The notes: generated by a model from the sequence alone, not told the origin. Positions 1-12,034 are shown, numbered from the stretch's first letter. The stretch is 64,000 nt of DNA from Romanomermis culicivorax (GCA_963922205.1 CAWUHX010000147.1:806001-870000); one strand, 5' to 3'. Numbers and translations are program-made.

Positions 1-850
1 TATACACAACGTAGCCTTCATTGCTCAACCACTATTCAAAGCCTTAGTAAAGAAGAACAGAAAAGAGAAATTTGAACTATCCTAAGAACAATTAAGGGCT
101 TTTGAAAGTGTAAAAATTGCCCTAATGACAGCACCTTTCCTTGGGTATCCGGTATTCAATGGATCTGCAAGATTCGTTATTCAAACTTATGCTTCAGGAA
201 CAGCTATAGGTGCTATTTTATACCCAGAAACAAAAAATGATTGCTGGACCATTGCATATTCCAGTAGAGTTTTCAACGATGTGGAAACAAGATATTCAAA
301 AAAGGAAAGAGAATGCTTGGCAGTAATCTATGGCTTCAAACAATATAGGCATTATGTTATGGGGCTTAGGGTCACAGTTAGAACAGACCATAAACCACTA
401 ACATGGTTATTGGTAGAAAAGCAGCTGAATCAAAGATTATTAAAGTGGGCTTTATATTTGGGACAATTCAATTATACATTCAAACATGTAGCCGGACTTG
501 AAAATGCCTCTGCTGATTTCCTATCAAGATCAGACGAAAAGGAAAAACCCAAAAGAAAACAAGAAATAATTAACGAAGCAAATGTCAATCAAAATTCAGA
601 GGTGGAAGCCGAGTGTGTGGCAGTAATACGAGCAATGACGGGACAAATGCTAGAATCTGAGATGCAAGAAACATTTACTGACCCTCCAGCACCGATACAG
701 CAGGAGATAGATCAAATACCTGAGGGAGCAAAGAAAGAATCCGAATTATCTTCCCCTCGATTTAGTACAGAAGCAGCAAAGAGTGGATCCAAAATTGGTG
801 GATATTTCCAAAAACATTGCCCAAAATTGTTTGAAAAAATACTTCAATAG
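1..850 (+). pseudogene. Ty3/gypsy pol remnant: RT C-terminus and RNase H
   Basis: This is the end of a reverse transcriptase followed by an RNase H domain, the part of a retrotransposon Pol that copies RNA to DNA and removes the template. A stop codon near position 90 separates the RT end from the ORF at 125-850. In that ORF the RNase H blocks are in order: a QTYAS block where the family usually has QTDAS, then AYSSRVF, KKERECLAVIYGFKQYRHY, RTDHKPLTWL and ADFLSR. The last is the usual end of the domain in Ty3/gypsy elements. Upstream RT lies outside the window. The first catalytic Asp is apparently replaced by Tyr and frames break, so I read it as a dead copy. Family assignment is established knowledge; inactivity is inference. 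Confidence 0.85.
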
Positions 851-904
851 TTTTCACTTAGAAAATGAAGTATTATATCGAGAAAATATCCATGAAAAAA
901 TCAA

Positions 905-1369
905 TTGGTGATTCCTAGGAGGCATAGGTATCTGGTTTTACACCAATATCATGGCAATACCCTAATGGGACACCAAGAAATTGATCAACTCATTGCAATA
1001 ATTGGAAACAAGTTTTGGTGGCCAAACATGGAGGAGGATATTATCAAGGGGGTAAAATCTTGTGTTGTATGTCAACTATGTTGTCCAATAGTGAACCCAG
1101 TTCAGGACCTGAATCTGACACCCATGTCCTACCCATCAGAAATAGTAGCCACAGATATAGTTAGCATCTCACCTCTATGGAAGAAAAGACCCTATGTATT
1201 TGTCTTCATGGATTATTTTACAAAGTCGGTCAAAGCAAAATGCATACTGGATCAGAAAGCTGATACGATAGTGAAAGCCTTGATGGAAAAGGTTATTTAT
1301 ATTCATAGAACGCCAAAGCATTCACTGAGGGGTCAAGGTCTTCATTATGTAATTGAACCAATCAAATAA
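905..1369 (+). pseudogene. Ty3/gypsy integrase fragment (zinc finger and start of core)
   Basis: Continuation of the same element after a frameshift and stop between 850 and 905. The HHCC zinc-binding domain is visible (HQYHGN-LMGHQ, then FWWPNM, then CVVCQLC). The start of the DDE core follows (ATDIVSI, then FVFMDYFTKSVKA). The segment around residues 140-147 (SLRGQGLHYV) sits where SDRGxxF is expected, so the second catalytic Asp is lost, and the reading frame ends soon after. Integrase C-terminus and 3' LTR are not seen, so the copy is truncated. Confidence 0.85.
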
Positions 1370-1404
1370 AAATCCCATAACTAAAAAAGAATGCAACCTC
1401 AATG

Positions 1405-1860
1405 GCTTAACTTCCGTATTATCAGATGTTGAACATTGTATCAATGTTAGTGGGAATAATTGAATTCACTTCACTGTTGTTGTTCAATCGTTTTACAAAA
1501 TTTTCTTTTTCAAATTCATTTACAAACTTTTCAAGTTGCTCAGATCATGTGGGTCAATGGACAAACTGAAAAAACATGCTAAATATTTGTTCTAACCCGT
1601 AGATTTAATGTTTCATTCAAATCCAGTAGATAGATATATGGGTGGAGATTAAGATAAATAGGACAGCAGGACAGCTGCTGTCGGTTATCCTGACGTTAAA
1701 CCACATGCATCTGATTTGATAGGCAATCAAATGCTTTATTTAGGGCTGCACTACTGTTTTTTTAAAACTTTTAATAATAATATGAATATGTTTTGTAACT
1801 GTTTTCAACATATTACAGTGAGTCCCAGACCGATTTGAACTAAAAATTGGTCATTTAAAC
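1405..1860. repeat. Dispersed noncoding repeat, copy 1
   Basis: A noncoding block that recurs at about 2760-3215. The best shared stretch runs from GAATTCACTTCACTGTTG at about 1462 through the TTTACAAAATTTTCTTTTTC region to GGTCAATGGACAAACT at about 1566. Further shared blocks are ACCACATGCATCTG and GTTTTCAACATATTACAGTGA. The order of some blocks differs between copies. I see no coding potential or clear terminal repeats. Confidence 0.6.
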
Positions 1861-2759
1861 TTGCAGGTGCAGTTTAACAGAATAAAAATTCATTTATTTC
1901 ATTTTAAACATGTAGGCTAGATTTTTGATTCAATACAGGCTTTTATTCTGTATTAACTCCTACATACAATGTTTCAACACATATCTCTTTTTTGTCTACA
2001 TGAAAGACATATATATTCATCAGAATTTTGATAGACCAAATGGGGATATAAAATCATCGACTTAACTACTGTTCTATATCCACCATTTAGGAATTTGCCA
2101 CTTATGGCAATTGTTACCATAACATTTCCTGACGGTTATTCAATCCTTTCACATTTTTTCCTAATTTTTTTTATACACAAACATTTATAAAGTCTTTGAA
2201 TTGAAAATCAAGACATTGTCCGATGACTAACCTGATCATTTTTTTAATCCAGTCAGGCAAAAAACTATGCCAATTCTTGATTGCACAATAATGCAAATTT
2301 ACAGGCAAGAGTTTTAATTGCACTGATCATTATAATTGACAATTCGATAATAGATAATAATAAAAAGTCAAAACAAATTCATAATAACTGTAAAAATTGT
2401 GAAAATTCATCCACCAATTGGCACACAAATATAAAATGGCTGGGTAGACATATGGGGTTATTTGCAATAAAACCAGTTAATATTTGCTCAAATAACATTA
2501 TAGAGGGATCCAGATCCATACACAAATTGCAATAAAAACATTTTATGTATTCTATACTATAGAATATATAGAAAACTATATACATAGATCCAGATCGGTA
2601 AATAATTTTTCTAAACACATGCATTTATTTTCTGTTATCCTGTGGACATGATGTTTCAATGCTTTTCTCTTCTTTATGTACATGTGCACAATAGGCTTCA
2701 TTATCAATTGAACAAACGGGATAAGAATCTCATAATTAAAGGAGAACACAGTATCAGAA

Positions 2760-3215
2760 ACTTAATTACCATTCTATCAGATGTTTAACATCTAATAGAT
2801 GTTATTCGTGATGATTGAATTCACTTCACTGTTGTTGTTCAATCGTTTTACAAAATTTTCTTTTTCAAAATTGTTTTACAAACTTTTCAAGGTGACCAGA
2901 TCATGTTGGATCAATGGACAAACTCAAAAGATGAATGAATAGTAACATATACAGGACAGTAAGATAGTTGCTATTGGTTATACTGATGTTGAACCACATG
3001 CATCTGTTTTTGTAAATATTTTGATAATAAACTGTTTTCAACATATTACAGTGAAACTTGGTCGGATTTAAAGTAAAAATTAATTCATGAATACTAGAAG
3101 GATAATGTAGCATCTTATGGATTGGATCATAGTAAAAAGACATGCTACATTTTTTTTCCAACCCATAGAAATAATGTTTCAATGAATTGCAGCAGATACA
3201 TATACCAAACATGAA
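2760..3215. repeat. Dispersed noncoding repeat, copy 2
   Basis: Second copy of the repeat at 1405-1860. Shared blocks include the TATCAGATGTT segment, GAATTCACTTCACTGTTG at about 2818, ACATGCATCTG at about 2998 and GTTTTCAACATATTACAGTGA at about 3034. A block homologous to 1574-1640 (ACATGCTA, AACCCATAGA, AATGTTTCAA) is displaced to 3140-3185, so the copies are rearranged relative to each other. Confidence 0.6.
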
Positions 3216-3219
3216 TTAC

Positions 3220-4660
3220 ATTGTCAAACAGTAGGACACTAGATTGGCTATTTTGAAGTTAAATCACACCGATATGAGCAACAATCTTGGCTGGACTACT
3301 GTTTTTAAATTTTTTCCCTATAAAAGTATGAAATACACATGAGGACATATAAAAAAAATTTAAAAATTTGATCTGGGTCAAGAAATTAGGGTTTAGACAA
3401 AGGAAGTTGCAACAGTTCTGACCACAGGCTAACATGAACAATAAACTAAAAACTCTCTCAGCACTCCACCAAACCCCAGGCAAAACACCTTGGCACGTAC
3501 CTCAGGAGATCCTACCCAAGTCTCCACACCTAACCCTATGTGAGCCTCCACTACACTGACAAATCAATACAAGGCACTGGTCCAACTTGTATTGGGAAAA
3601 CCACAGGCGATGCCAAAAATAATAATAAGAGTATTATAAAGAAAGACCTTGGCGGTGATACTGCAAATAAAAACATAATATTTTCACACAATGAATGAAA
3701 ACATAAAAACAGGCCAAACAGTGGCCACTTTTCTCTATGCAAATTTTATCATTCTTTTTTGCCACTTTTCGCCCTCTCCTCCCATCTGCCCACCAACACC
3801 GGAAGCTGAACACCTGCACCTGTGGCAACCCCAACACTTTGAATAGAATGGCTCAAATGTTAATTTTTGATATTTCTGTGTCTGGTTCATGCTAGCCTTT
3901 TGCCTTGGCAATCTTTAGTATACCTCTAGTAAATATAGTAGCATTTTGAAGTCATACAATAAATGCACATACACGTGCATCATTATGTTCATGCATGCAA
4001 TGCAATCCAGCTCTACAGTTATGCATCTAAACTTTTGACAGCATGACAAAAATTAGTCAATCTGAGCACCACTTTTTCCATGAATATCTTTCCATGTTTG
4101 GGGGGAGATAAATGCTTGACATCTGTGGAAGTAGCAACACTTACTATTATTGTGTTTGAACAAGTAGCTATGTACCAAGTGATTATGAACTCTCTGAGAC
4201 TAGACTTATGGAATAGTATATTCTGACCCTATGACCCTATGATCAGCAATGATACTGAACTGAACCTAGTGTATATCAACTTACTCCATCATAGTCAAAC
4301 CTGTTCAATATTCACCATTCAATTTATTTTGATGCTTTTAGTGAATAATGATGACTATCCCTACTTCTACATTCTAAAGTCTAGTATACTAACAATTTAT
4401 TTAATCACCATGTTGATTAACATGAGAGTGGTGAAGTATCAGAATCAAATGGTTTGCCCGACTCTACCAAAGTACAAAAGAAATGGGAATTCAAGCATGC
4501 ATGGTCATCGGATTTTCCTTCATTCATCCAAATTTCAAATTTCAAAACTAAAAAAAGGAAATAGAAAGCTCATGAATGAGATTTTAGTTCATAGTCTGAT
4601 CCACACTTTTTGGATTGAGGATTCAACATGCTCACCTCAGAAAGCTGATTTTTAGAAATC
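3220..4660. other. AT-rich stretch with no supported feature
   Basis: I see only short open frames with irregular composition, no recognisable motifs and no convincing splice-flanked coding blocks. The stretch from 1861 to 2759, between the two repeat copies, is equally featureless. Confidence 0.5.
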
Positions 4661-6485
4661 TTCAATTTGGCTTTATCCTGGAAGGGGAACATAGAGATTT
4701 AGTATCTTTTCCTCACAAAGTGTTTGTATACTTGCAGTCAATAAATCTCCTAATTTGATGGGACCACTGTGGATTACATAGCAAAAGTTTTTGTTATGAC
4801 TGGTCACACATACACATTCATCATTCACAAACTGATCTTTGATTAGCTGGAATACAGAAAATGCAAGTGTCAAAAATCAGGTTCATTTGTATTCAAATTT
4901 GGATAATTTATAATTCAGGGAAGACACGCATTCAAGAATGCAATACAGAGCTTTGCAGCTGCAACAAAAAACCCTAATTGATGCAATAAGTCACGTAGAA
5001 AATGGAGGAGTAGTAATATGTTCTGAGAAAAAAGACAACTATGAATATCCTGGAGCACTAAACTTATTGCAGACATAGAATAAAACAAATTACATCAATT
5101 TTCACAGAAGCAAAGTGTCTCCAGCTACTTTTTTCCCATTAAAAATCTTTGCATCAACTGTTGAGGGTGTTGAAGAGAGGGTTAAAAACATTACATCTAT
5201 CAGAAAATTTTTTTTTAACAGTGGAAACTTTAGAGTAACGTCTAAATATCATGCTACATGGTTCTAGGCATTATGTGCTTTTTCTTGTCAATATTCAAAT
5301 GTTTTTCAACTATAGATAACCTTGGTTGAATGGTTTGGAATGCATTAATTTGTGACTACTAAATATTTTTCATTTTCTCATTCATAGACGTTCAGTGTTA
5401 TTTTTTGTGGACTGCAACTATGATACAAAATAACAAAGCTCCTATAGGGGCAGGCCACAGCTGATTCTTCCCAAATGGTCAACATTGTGATACAATACCA
5501 TATACCTCATAGCATGAGGTCATAATTTTTCTAATTTGGCAAATGTTGAGTTTCAATGTAAAATTATATTAAGTAAAGAAAATATTTCATTGAGTATAGT
5601 AACTTTAGAAGCATCTTTTAAAGCTAAGTTCTCACAATGGAATGTGCAATGTTAATCTAAAAAAAATTCATGAGAGAATTCAGATCGTAAGACTTGAGCT
5701 ATGCTAGCCTGCTGACTAAGCATCACTGATGAAAGATTAGAAGTTAAAAAGAATCGAGGCCTTCTGTTGGAGATATGCATTGCAGCCATGAATTACCTGA
5801 AAAATCCACAATGAACTGGCAGAACATGCTATGCACATGGTCTCACTCTGTCATATTCACTTTTTAGCAATAGAGATTGCATCAAACTGATTTTCCAACT
5901 GCAAAGTAGTAGAAAACCATTCACTGTTAGATTCCAAGTCATTTATATAAATGGTGAGGTAATAATTGTAACTAAAAGTAATTGGCTGATTCAATGTCCA
6001 TGCTTCCATTGATTTGAGTTTTGCACACTGGTATTCTTTTATTCTGGAACAATCCATGGTTGCATCTGAAGAATTCAGCATTCTATATGTCCAGTTCAGA
6101 CAGAAGCTTGACTTCAGTAGGGAATGAATTTCAAGCATATCTTTGTGGATTCAAGATGTGAATCAACCAAGATAAGTAAAAGTTTGATTCCATTTCGCAA
6201 AGCAGGAAGGATTTTCGCTACTAAGCCAGTAACTTTCATTTCTGAATTTGAGAAAGCATTCATTATACAAACCCATAAAGAATTTTGAGCTGGGACAATG
6301 TTCGCATTCCTCTTTTAAGAGCTTCCTATAAGTATTTAGATAAACTCAGTGCGACAGTTCTCTAGTAGAACTTAACACAACTTTCAGTCACCAATAAGTA
6401 AGTAGAATAACTAACCCTTGCAATGGAAAAGCAATAAGGCTTGCACCAAGTGCATCCACAAAACACTAAGAACTCACTATAATAA

Positions 6486-6576
6486 CATCAAAAATAGATG
6501 AGGTGATTTTTTTAATATTTTTAAAAATTTTTTTTTAATCAAAAATAGATGAGGTGATTTTTTCAAATTTTTAAAT
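6486..6576. repeat. Short direct repeat
   Basis: The motif AAAAATAGATGAGGTGATTTTTT occurs twice, starting at about 6489 and 6541, separated by an A/T-rich run. It is a local duplication with no coding role seen. Confidence 0.6.
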
Positions 6577-8772
6577 ACCTGCAAAATCATATTACAAGTC
6601 TTCAAATATACCACATTCCTCAGCTGAAGCTCTTCTTCCATAAACCACAATGTCAACAAGTGATTGTTTAATTAATGATTTTAATTCTGGGGTAATTTTC
6701 AAATATCCGGCCTGTTCTGAAAGTTTTAGTACTGGGAGACCATCAGTACCATGAACCACTAATATGGCCTGTAGATGAACATTAGCATTTGTTATAAATC
6801 CAAACAATGTTTGTGTTTCTGGGGTAAATTTTTGCCTATATGTCACCAAAGGGTTGTTGTGTAGGGTTGCAAATTTTTGGGTTATGGTAAAGTATAGGCT
6901 ACTGTAGCTGAATGACTTGGGAATTGGACAAAATGAGTTTTATATAATTTGGAAATTTTTATTGTTTCAGAAACAACAAATGTGAAGACATTGAAGGAAT
7001 AAATATCCAAACAAAAACAATCCATCCAAGTGAGCAATAATAAAATGTGTCAATATAGAATGGGAAGAGGGAAACTTCAACTTTTCAGGTTCCAACTAAT
7101 CATATTCCAGACAAGAAGCAAGGAATTTGCAAATCAACCCCACAACTAATAAAACAGAAAGTAAGAGATAAGTCAACTTGACTGTTTATTAGCTCGAGAA
7201 TAAGAAAGAAAAACACATAGAAAACATGCACTTGTATACAAATAGAAAAAATGGCAAAAAATGTGAAAATGACCCAAATGGAATCATATGACCGAAATCT
7301 TTCTCTTTTCCAGCCAGTGTGTGGATTGCTCGTCGAAGACAAACTTTATGTTTCATTTGTTCATTTTTTCTTTAATGTCTACTATAGGATCAGATGACTA
7401 AGGTTCATTGCATAGAAATGTTGTAAGACAGTACTGGATTTTACTGTAGTATGCAAAAATTATATTGTTTGAATTTTGAGGACTTTTACAGTTGACCAGC
7501 AGGTTTGCATTGTCAATTCCTATGCCACTAAAAACAAGAATATTTAATTCTTGAGTTCCAAAGGTTAACAATGAGTTTGATTGTCGGTCATTTTGCACCT
7601 TTTTGGTAGGCAGAAATCACCATGATTTGGTAACCATGCAGACTAAAATCCTTGAGTTCTGTGATATCCTGGTCAGCAGCTCCTCTCTGACCAAATGGGA
7701 CAAGCTCAACAAATTTCATTTTTTCCTGGCTTTGAAGGGTCATCTGCATTAATTTTGTTAATGACCACAACAGTGCTGGAAAGTGAAATACAAGCTATTG
7801 CTGAAAAATCCAAATTAACAAGAAACGAGCCATTAAAAAAAAACTGTAACCTACATCCAATGTATTTGTAACTAGTCAAAGATTGTTGAAGCAGTTTGTA
7901 TTCTGGTTAACAATAGAAATCCATTTCAATTATGCTCTGATAAATGAGCAATCCAGCATACTATTTAGAATAAACTGGAAATTGATTACCATGTTTGTTT
8001 GGTTATTGAGGTCATATGTTTCCATTAATTATTTGGATATAGCATTCTAGTAAACTTGTTTAATAGACCACAAAACTGGCAAACATAAAGAACCAGTAAC
8101 AGCATGACAGACAAGAAAAAATAAGATCACAGTTTTGATTTTCAAAAAAATTACTATATCATGATTTTGGAATTTATCCCCTGCCTAAAACTTGGACATT
8201 GTGCATCTATGCTGAAGACAATATGATGTATTTTGCCTGTGGCAATATTTAGGTTGTCAGTGGATGCAGCATCAATAATGTACAAATTTTGAAAAAGCAG
8301 CCAGAATGGAGAAAAATATACATATCACTAATGCACAGGTCCAGCATGGTATACTGTGTTGTATACCACACTTATCACACCTAAACAACTAAAAACTTTT
8401 CCAATTCCTGGTAAATTAATGACTGCAAGAAATTTGATCATGTTTCGATAACACCAGAGAAGTATAAATAAAGTGTTTTGAGATTTTTACTCAGAAAACG
8501 TGTTTTTCAAAAACTTTTCCACTGATTTCATTAAATGGGATGATGATACATCAGAAAAACTCACTGTTCCTTTGTTCCAATTACATGATACTCTTAAAAT
8601 GAGGCTGTTTGAAGATTTAAAATGACAAGGAGAAAGGAATGCAATATTCATTGGATGAGGAAGGTGAATCTTTCGATAATACTGATTGTAGAATCTGACC
8701 TATACGAAAAAATTCTGTTTAAATGTTGGCCCCTAAAAGGGCTGTTGGGTTTAGGTCGATACAATAAAAAAA

Positions 8773-8851
8773 ATTGGACTACAGGGTCCAAATTTCCATG
8801 GACCCTGTATATTGGACTACAGGGTCCAATATACAGGGTCCATGGAAATTT
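8773..8851. repeat. Perfect 28-bp hairpin with embedded direct repeat
   Basis: Arms 8790-8817 and 8824-8851 are exact reverse complements (28 of 28) around a 6-nt loop (TACAGG). In addition ATTGGACTACAGGGTCCAA occurs directly at 8773-8791 and 8811-8829, itself partly palindromic (GGAC...GTCC). The structure could form a stable cruciform or RNA stem. No terminal element structure or target duplication was recognised. Confidence 0.85.
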
Positions 8852-9128
8852 CTTGATAGAAATCTCATTGCTCTACCATGATGATGCGGATACCATGACA
8901 ATTGTAGTCACAATAATCACATCCAATAATATGACCACAATGGTAGGTGATGATAAGAATCCTATCCTTTGTTCTTTGATCTTCTCCCAATTCTTGATCA
9001 CTGACATCAAAGGTGTAGGCTATCAATCCCTTCAAATCTGAAGAAGAAACCATAAAAATGATGGGCTTCTGCCCTTCTTGTGCAGCTAACGGACCTTTTG
9101 TAGTAGTTCAACACCACTATTTTTTTTA

Positions 9129-9218
9129 GGCCTAGGCTTAGGCTTAGGTTTAGGCTTAGGCTTAGGTTTAGGCTTAGGCTTAGGCTTAGACTTAGGCTTA
9201 GGCTTAGGCTTAGGCTTA
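9129..9218 (+). repeat. TTAGGC/TTAGGT interstitial array
   Basis: About fifteen hexamers of TTAGGC with interspersed TTAGGT and one TTAGAC variant. TTAGGC is the nematode telomere unit, but this array lies inside the MITE at 9091-9415 and is imperfect. It reads as an element-borne microsatellite, not a chromosome end. An open frame on the opposite strand (alternating Lys-Pro) is an artefact of the array. Confidence 0.9.
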
Positions 9219-9264
9219 TGATAATGAAAATAATAAATGGGAATTAAAACCTTGATTTTTAACT

Positions 9265-9337
9265 GAGTGTTTGGCTCAGTGGTGATGCACTGGAGTTTTT
9301 GAATCAAAAGGTTGCAGGTTCGAAACCTACCTGATGA
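9265..9337 (+). other. tRNA-like sequence with pol III A and B boxes
   Basis: A box TGGCTCAGTGG at 9272-9282 and B box GGTTCGAAACC at 9317-9327 are spaced as in a tRNA gene. The T-arm (GCAGGTTCGAAACCTAC) pairs well and there is an anticodon-arm-like segment (CTGGAGTTTTTGAATC). The acceptor stem does not pair cleanly and the anticodon loop appears to be off by a base, so I call it a tRNA-derived SINE-like core, not a functional tRNA. An internal pol III promoter could transcribe it. Confidence 0.7.
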
Positions 9338-9423
9338 CAAAAAAAATTGCTGAAAAACTAAAAGAATGAAAAAAATATGAAAAAAATAGTGGTGGTGAAC
9401 TACTACAAAAGGTCCCAGCTAAC

Positions 9424-10160
9424 TTCTAACAACATTTGTCAACATGGTTTGCCAAATGACCATAAGACATATCAGGAAAAATAAAGACATATATTATGAG
9501 TGATGAAATTTCATATTGGCCAATCAAATAAGAGGTCATTTTTAAACTGATGTTAGTAGTAGATATGGTCTACAGGGTCTCCAAACAAAACATATCATTT
9601 ATCAGGCTGTCCTTAAGTACAGGGCCAATGTTGACTTTCAGACCTTTCACCCAAGTGACATCATACTAATGAGCAACAAATTATTGAAAAAATTCTGTAT
9701 TGATAAAACAACAAACTGATCAGATGATACCAGGTTAACTAGGATAAAGTATCCAGAATATAACTCCTGTTCTTCTCCTGCAAGGTAACCCATCATGATG
9801 GTACAAAAGAGGTTCCACTGTTGTCTGACTGACCTTCAACAAAGTGATATACAAATAAGGTTAGAGCCTCAAGAGAATAATCAGAAGCATATATCTGATC
9901 TGAAAAATTTAACTTCATTACTGCAACTTTCATGAAAAGGATAGAATTGTCTATTGACTCATTGACAGTCCAGAGCAAAGAGTGACTGGAATTTCAGAAA
10001 AATGTTTCCCCAGATTAATTACAATTGAAATCACTATTTATGAGAAATGGAGTAGTCAGACAGAAAATTCCCATTATAATATCTGTCAAGGGACTTAAGC
10101 CATATGAAATCTAGAATCAAAAGTTAAAGAAAATAAAAATCAGCCCATCATCAAATCCAC
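9424..10160. other. Noncoding flank with one candidate exon
   Basis: Apart from the minus-strand candidate exon at about 9790-9985 included in the 4673-9990 entry, I see no feature here. Confidence 0.4.
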
Positions 10161-10303
10161 AATCATGAAAAATTGTTTTCTAAAACTACAAAAAATTCAA
10201 TTCCTACTACATCAATCATTATGCCCATAGAATCTCAGCTAAGTATCCATTTTCCCAAAAACAACTTTCATTCCACTATATGGATAATTTCAACAGTGCA
10301 GAG

Positions 10304-12034
10304 TTTTGGGATTCGTTTGAATCAGCTGTTTATAGTCATAATATCTTTACAGTTGAACAGTTTAATTATTTTGTCAGTATCTTAAGAGGCACAGTTTAGA
10401 AATTCGTTGAAGGGATTAATGTAACTGATTCTAATTATCCACTCACTGCTCAAATTCTCGGGAAAAATCCTGGGGATTCTAGTGTTTTCAAAAGATACTT
10501 GTATGCTGAGCTTCATAAGATTCCATCATCATTGAAAAGAACAGTCAATCTTAGGCAAACTTTTGGATACATTGAACACCTTAGGAGAGAGTTATCATTG
10601 CTGAAAGAAAATCTTGATCAACCAAATCTCATTATGTTGATCGTAGAAAAACTGGAAAAAAAATGATGAAAAAGTGAGAGAAGTGAGAAAATTACTCTAG
10701 AATCTTTAGTAAATCATATTGCTACAAGAAGAAGCCTATCAAATTGTTTTGTTAGCAAGTGTGAACAAAATTTAACCAAAGTCAAAATCCAAGAAGTCAA
10801 AATCCATAAAGTATTACCTTGGGCGATAATTTCCAAGCAATATCTTCATCCCAAAAAAATTTTCACCTGATAAGAAAGATAACAAGGTTGTGTGTGCCTT
10901 TTGTCAGAAAATCATTTCAGTAATCAGTGAGACTTTCACTACGATGCAATCACATAAACAAAATGTTCAACAGTTCATTAATCAAGTCAATGTGTAGCCA
11001 ACAGAGCTTATGTTTATTGTAGTGTAAATCATAAGCATGCACTATGTACAAAAAACTTCATGGACATAATCTTGAACAGTATCAAATCATGAAACAGAAA
11101 CTTATTGAATTATACAAAATCATGATAGAGTTTCTATGACAAATATGAATGCAGAAATCAGTGGTCCATTCCAATCCAATGGAAAATGTGTATCTCTAAT
11201 GATAACTAAAGTGAGAGCTGTGAATCTGGATGGTAAATCAAAATCTGTAGAATTTTATGCATTTTTTGATACTGGTATCCATTCAACTTTTGTATTGGAT
11301 TCATCATATAAAAAGCTAAATATAGATATCTTAATGAGTGAAATTGCACATCCCAGAACTTTGGGAACAAAATCACAATATATTTAAGCATTCTCTGTAT
11401 CATTCAGCATAACTTTAAATGATCACAAGTGTAAATCATGAACAGCTGCATCAAGAGAAAATCTAACTAGTCATTTTATAATGCCAGTTTTAAAGCAGGA
11501 GGACATATGGGATTTAACAAAAAATTATATACTCAATTACCAGCCTGGCAACTCTGAGAACTGATGGAACATTTTGGCATTCAAGGCTGCTCCAGAATTA
11601 ACATCAAGGTTTACAGTTACCAGCCTCAATCAATTCTCTTGGGGAAATTCTCATACAAAGTTTGAGACTGTAAGGGAAACTCAAGAATTTATAACTTTTT
11701 CTCTAATTTCTGGTTTTTAGAAGCCAGGCTGTAAAATTCACTCAAAAAGATAAATTTCAATGTGTTTTGGGGTGATGATAAGCTTTTCAATGTTTTCAAA
11801 TGTCATTCCCAAAAGCAAACAATTTCACTCAACCCTTGTGGTGTTTTGCTTCAAAACTTGTCAAAAACCATAATGAAGTCAGTCATCGAATCAACCATCA
11901 TTTCAGTGAGAATAAATGATCAGCACAATAGTAAAAAATGTAAGTGTAAAATTTTAGGAATCTTTAACTGCTTTGGTTTGGATAATAACTTTGTTAGACT
12001 ATCTGGCTTTTCATCTGGCATGTACTCTAAATAG
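10304..12034 (+). pseudogene. BEL/Pao retrotransposon remnant: gag, zinc knuckle, protease
   Basis: From about 10304 a frame with one stop (TAG near 10390) matches the Pao-type Gag domain (DUF1759): FWDSFESAV, then EQFNYFVSILRG, then NYPLTAQILGK, and a helical tail ending in VEKLEKK near 10665. A degraded Cys/His-rich segment follows (about 10880-11060). The ORF at 11136-11387 carries a retroviral-type aspartic protease motif (YAFFDTGIHSTFV: DTG active site). The open frame at 11762-12034 continues with sequence that may belong to the same polyprotein, which I cannot assign. No RT, RNase H, integrase or LTRs are seen, and there are many stops. It is an old 5' fragment. Confidence 0.65.

Larger units (their letters stand above)
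9091..9415. mobile_element. 325-bp MITE with hAT-like 8-bp TSD
   Basis: The left terminal inverted repeat begins GGACCTTTTGTAGTAG at 9091; the right one ends at 9415. They match over 36 bp with one difference. Both flanks carry CAGCTAAC (9083-9090 and 9416-9423), an exact 8-bp target-site duplication typical of the hAT superfamily. Inside, in order, are a TTAGGC-like array and a tRNA-like block with pol III A and B boxes. There is no transposase, so it must be moved in trans if it is mobile. The combination of DNA-transposon ends with a SINE-like core is unusual. Confidence 0.85.
4673..9990 (-). other. Candidate spliced gene of unknown function (scattered exons)
   Basis: Several minus-strand blocks look like exons by balanced composition and flanking splice signals. 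They are: about 9790-9985 (acceptor TTCCAG; SLLWTVNESIDNS...; donor G|GTCAGT); about 8900-9045 (LKGLIAYTFDVSDQELGED); about 7605-7785 (acceptor TTCCAG; LLWSLTKLMQM..., then KFVELVPFGQRGAADQD; donor G|GTGCAA); about 6610-6900 (acceptor CTACAG; KFATLHNNPLVTYRQKFTPE...; possible donor G|GTATAT); about 5860-6138; and about 4690-4860. Two of them begin with a similar LLW(S/T) start. I do not recognise the protein, and the joins are not proven. They may belong to one gene or several. The MITE at 9091 and the hairpin at 8790 would then be intronic. Confidence 0.3.

Noticed and set aside
2281-3837. Several 60-140-codon frames in 2.2-4.7 kb
   Set aside because: Irregular composition, overlapping opposite frames, repeats and no splice signals; likely chance.
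9129-9218. True telomere or nematode origin
   Set aside because: The array is short, imperfect and enclosed by transposon ends; it says nothing firm about taxonomy.
9265-9337. Functional tRNA gene
   Set aside because: A and B boxes and T-arm fit, but the acceptor stem and anticodon loop do not, and it sits inside a MITE.
9086-9340. Minus-strand frame with a long Lys-Pro repeat
   Set aside because: It is the reverse translation of the TTAGGC array and the tRNA-like core, not a gene.
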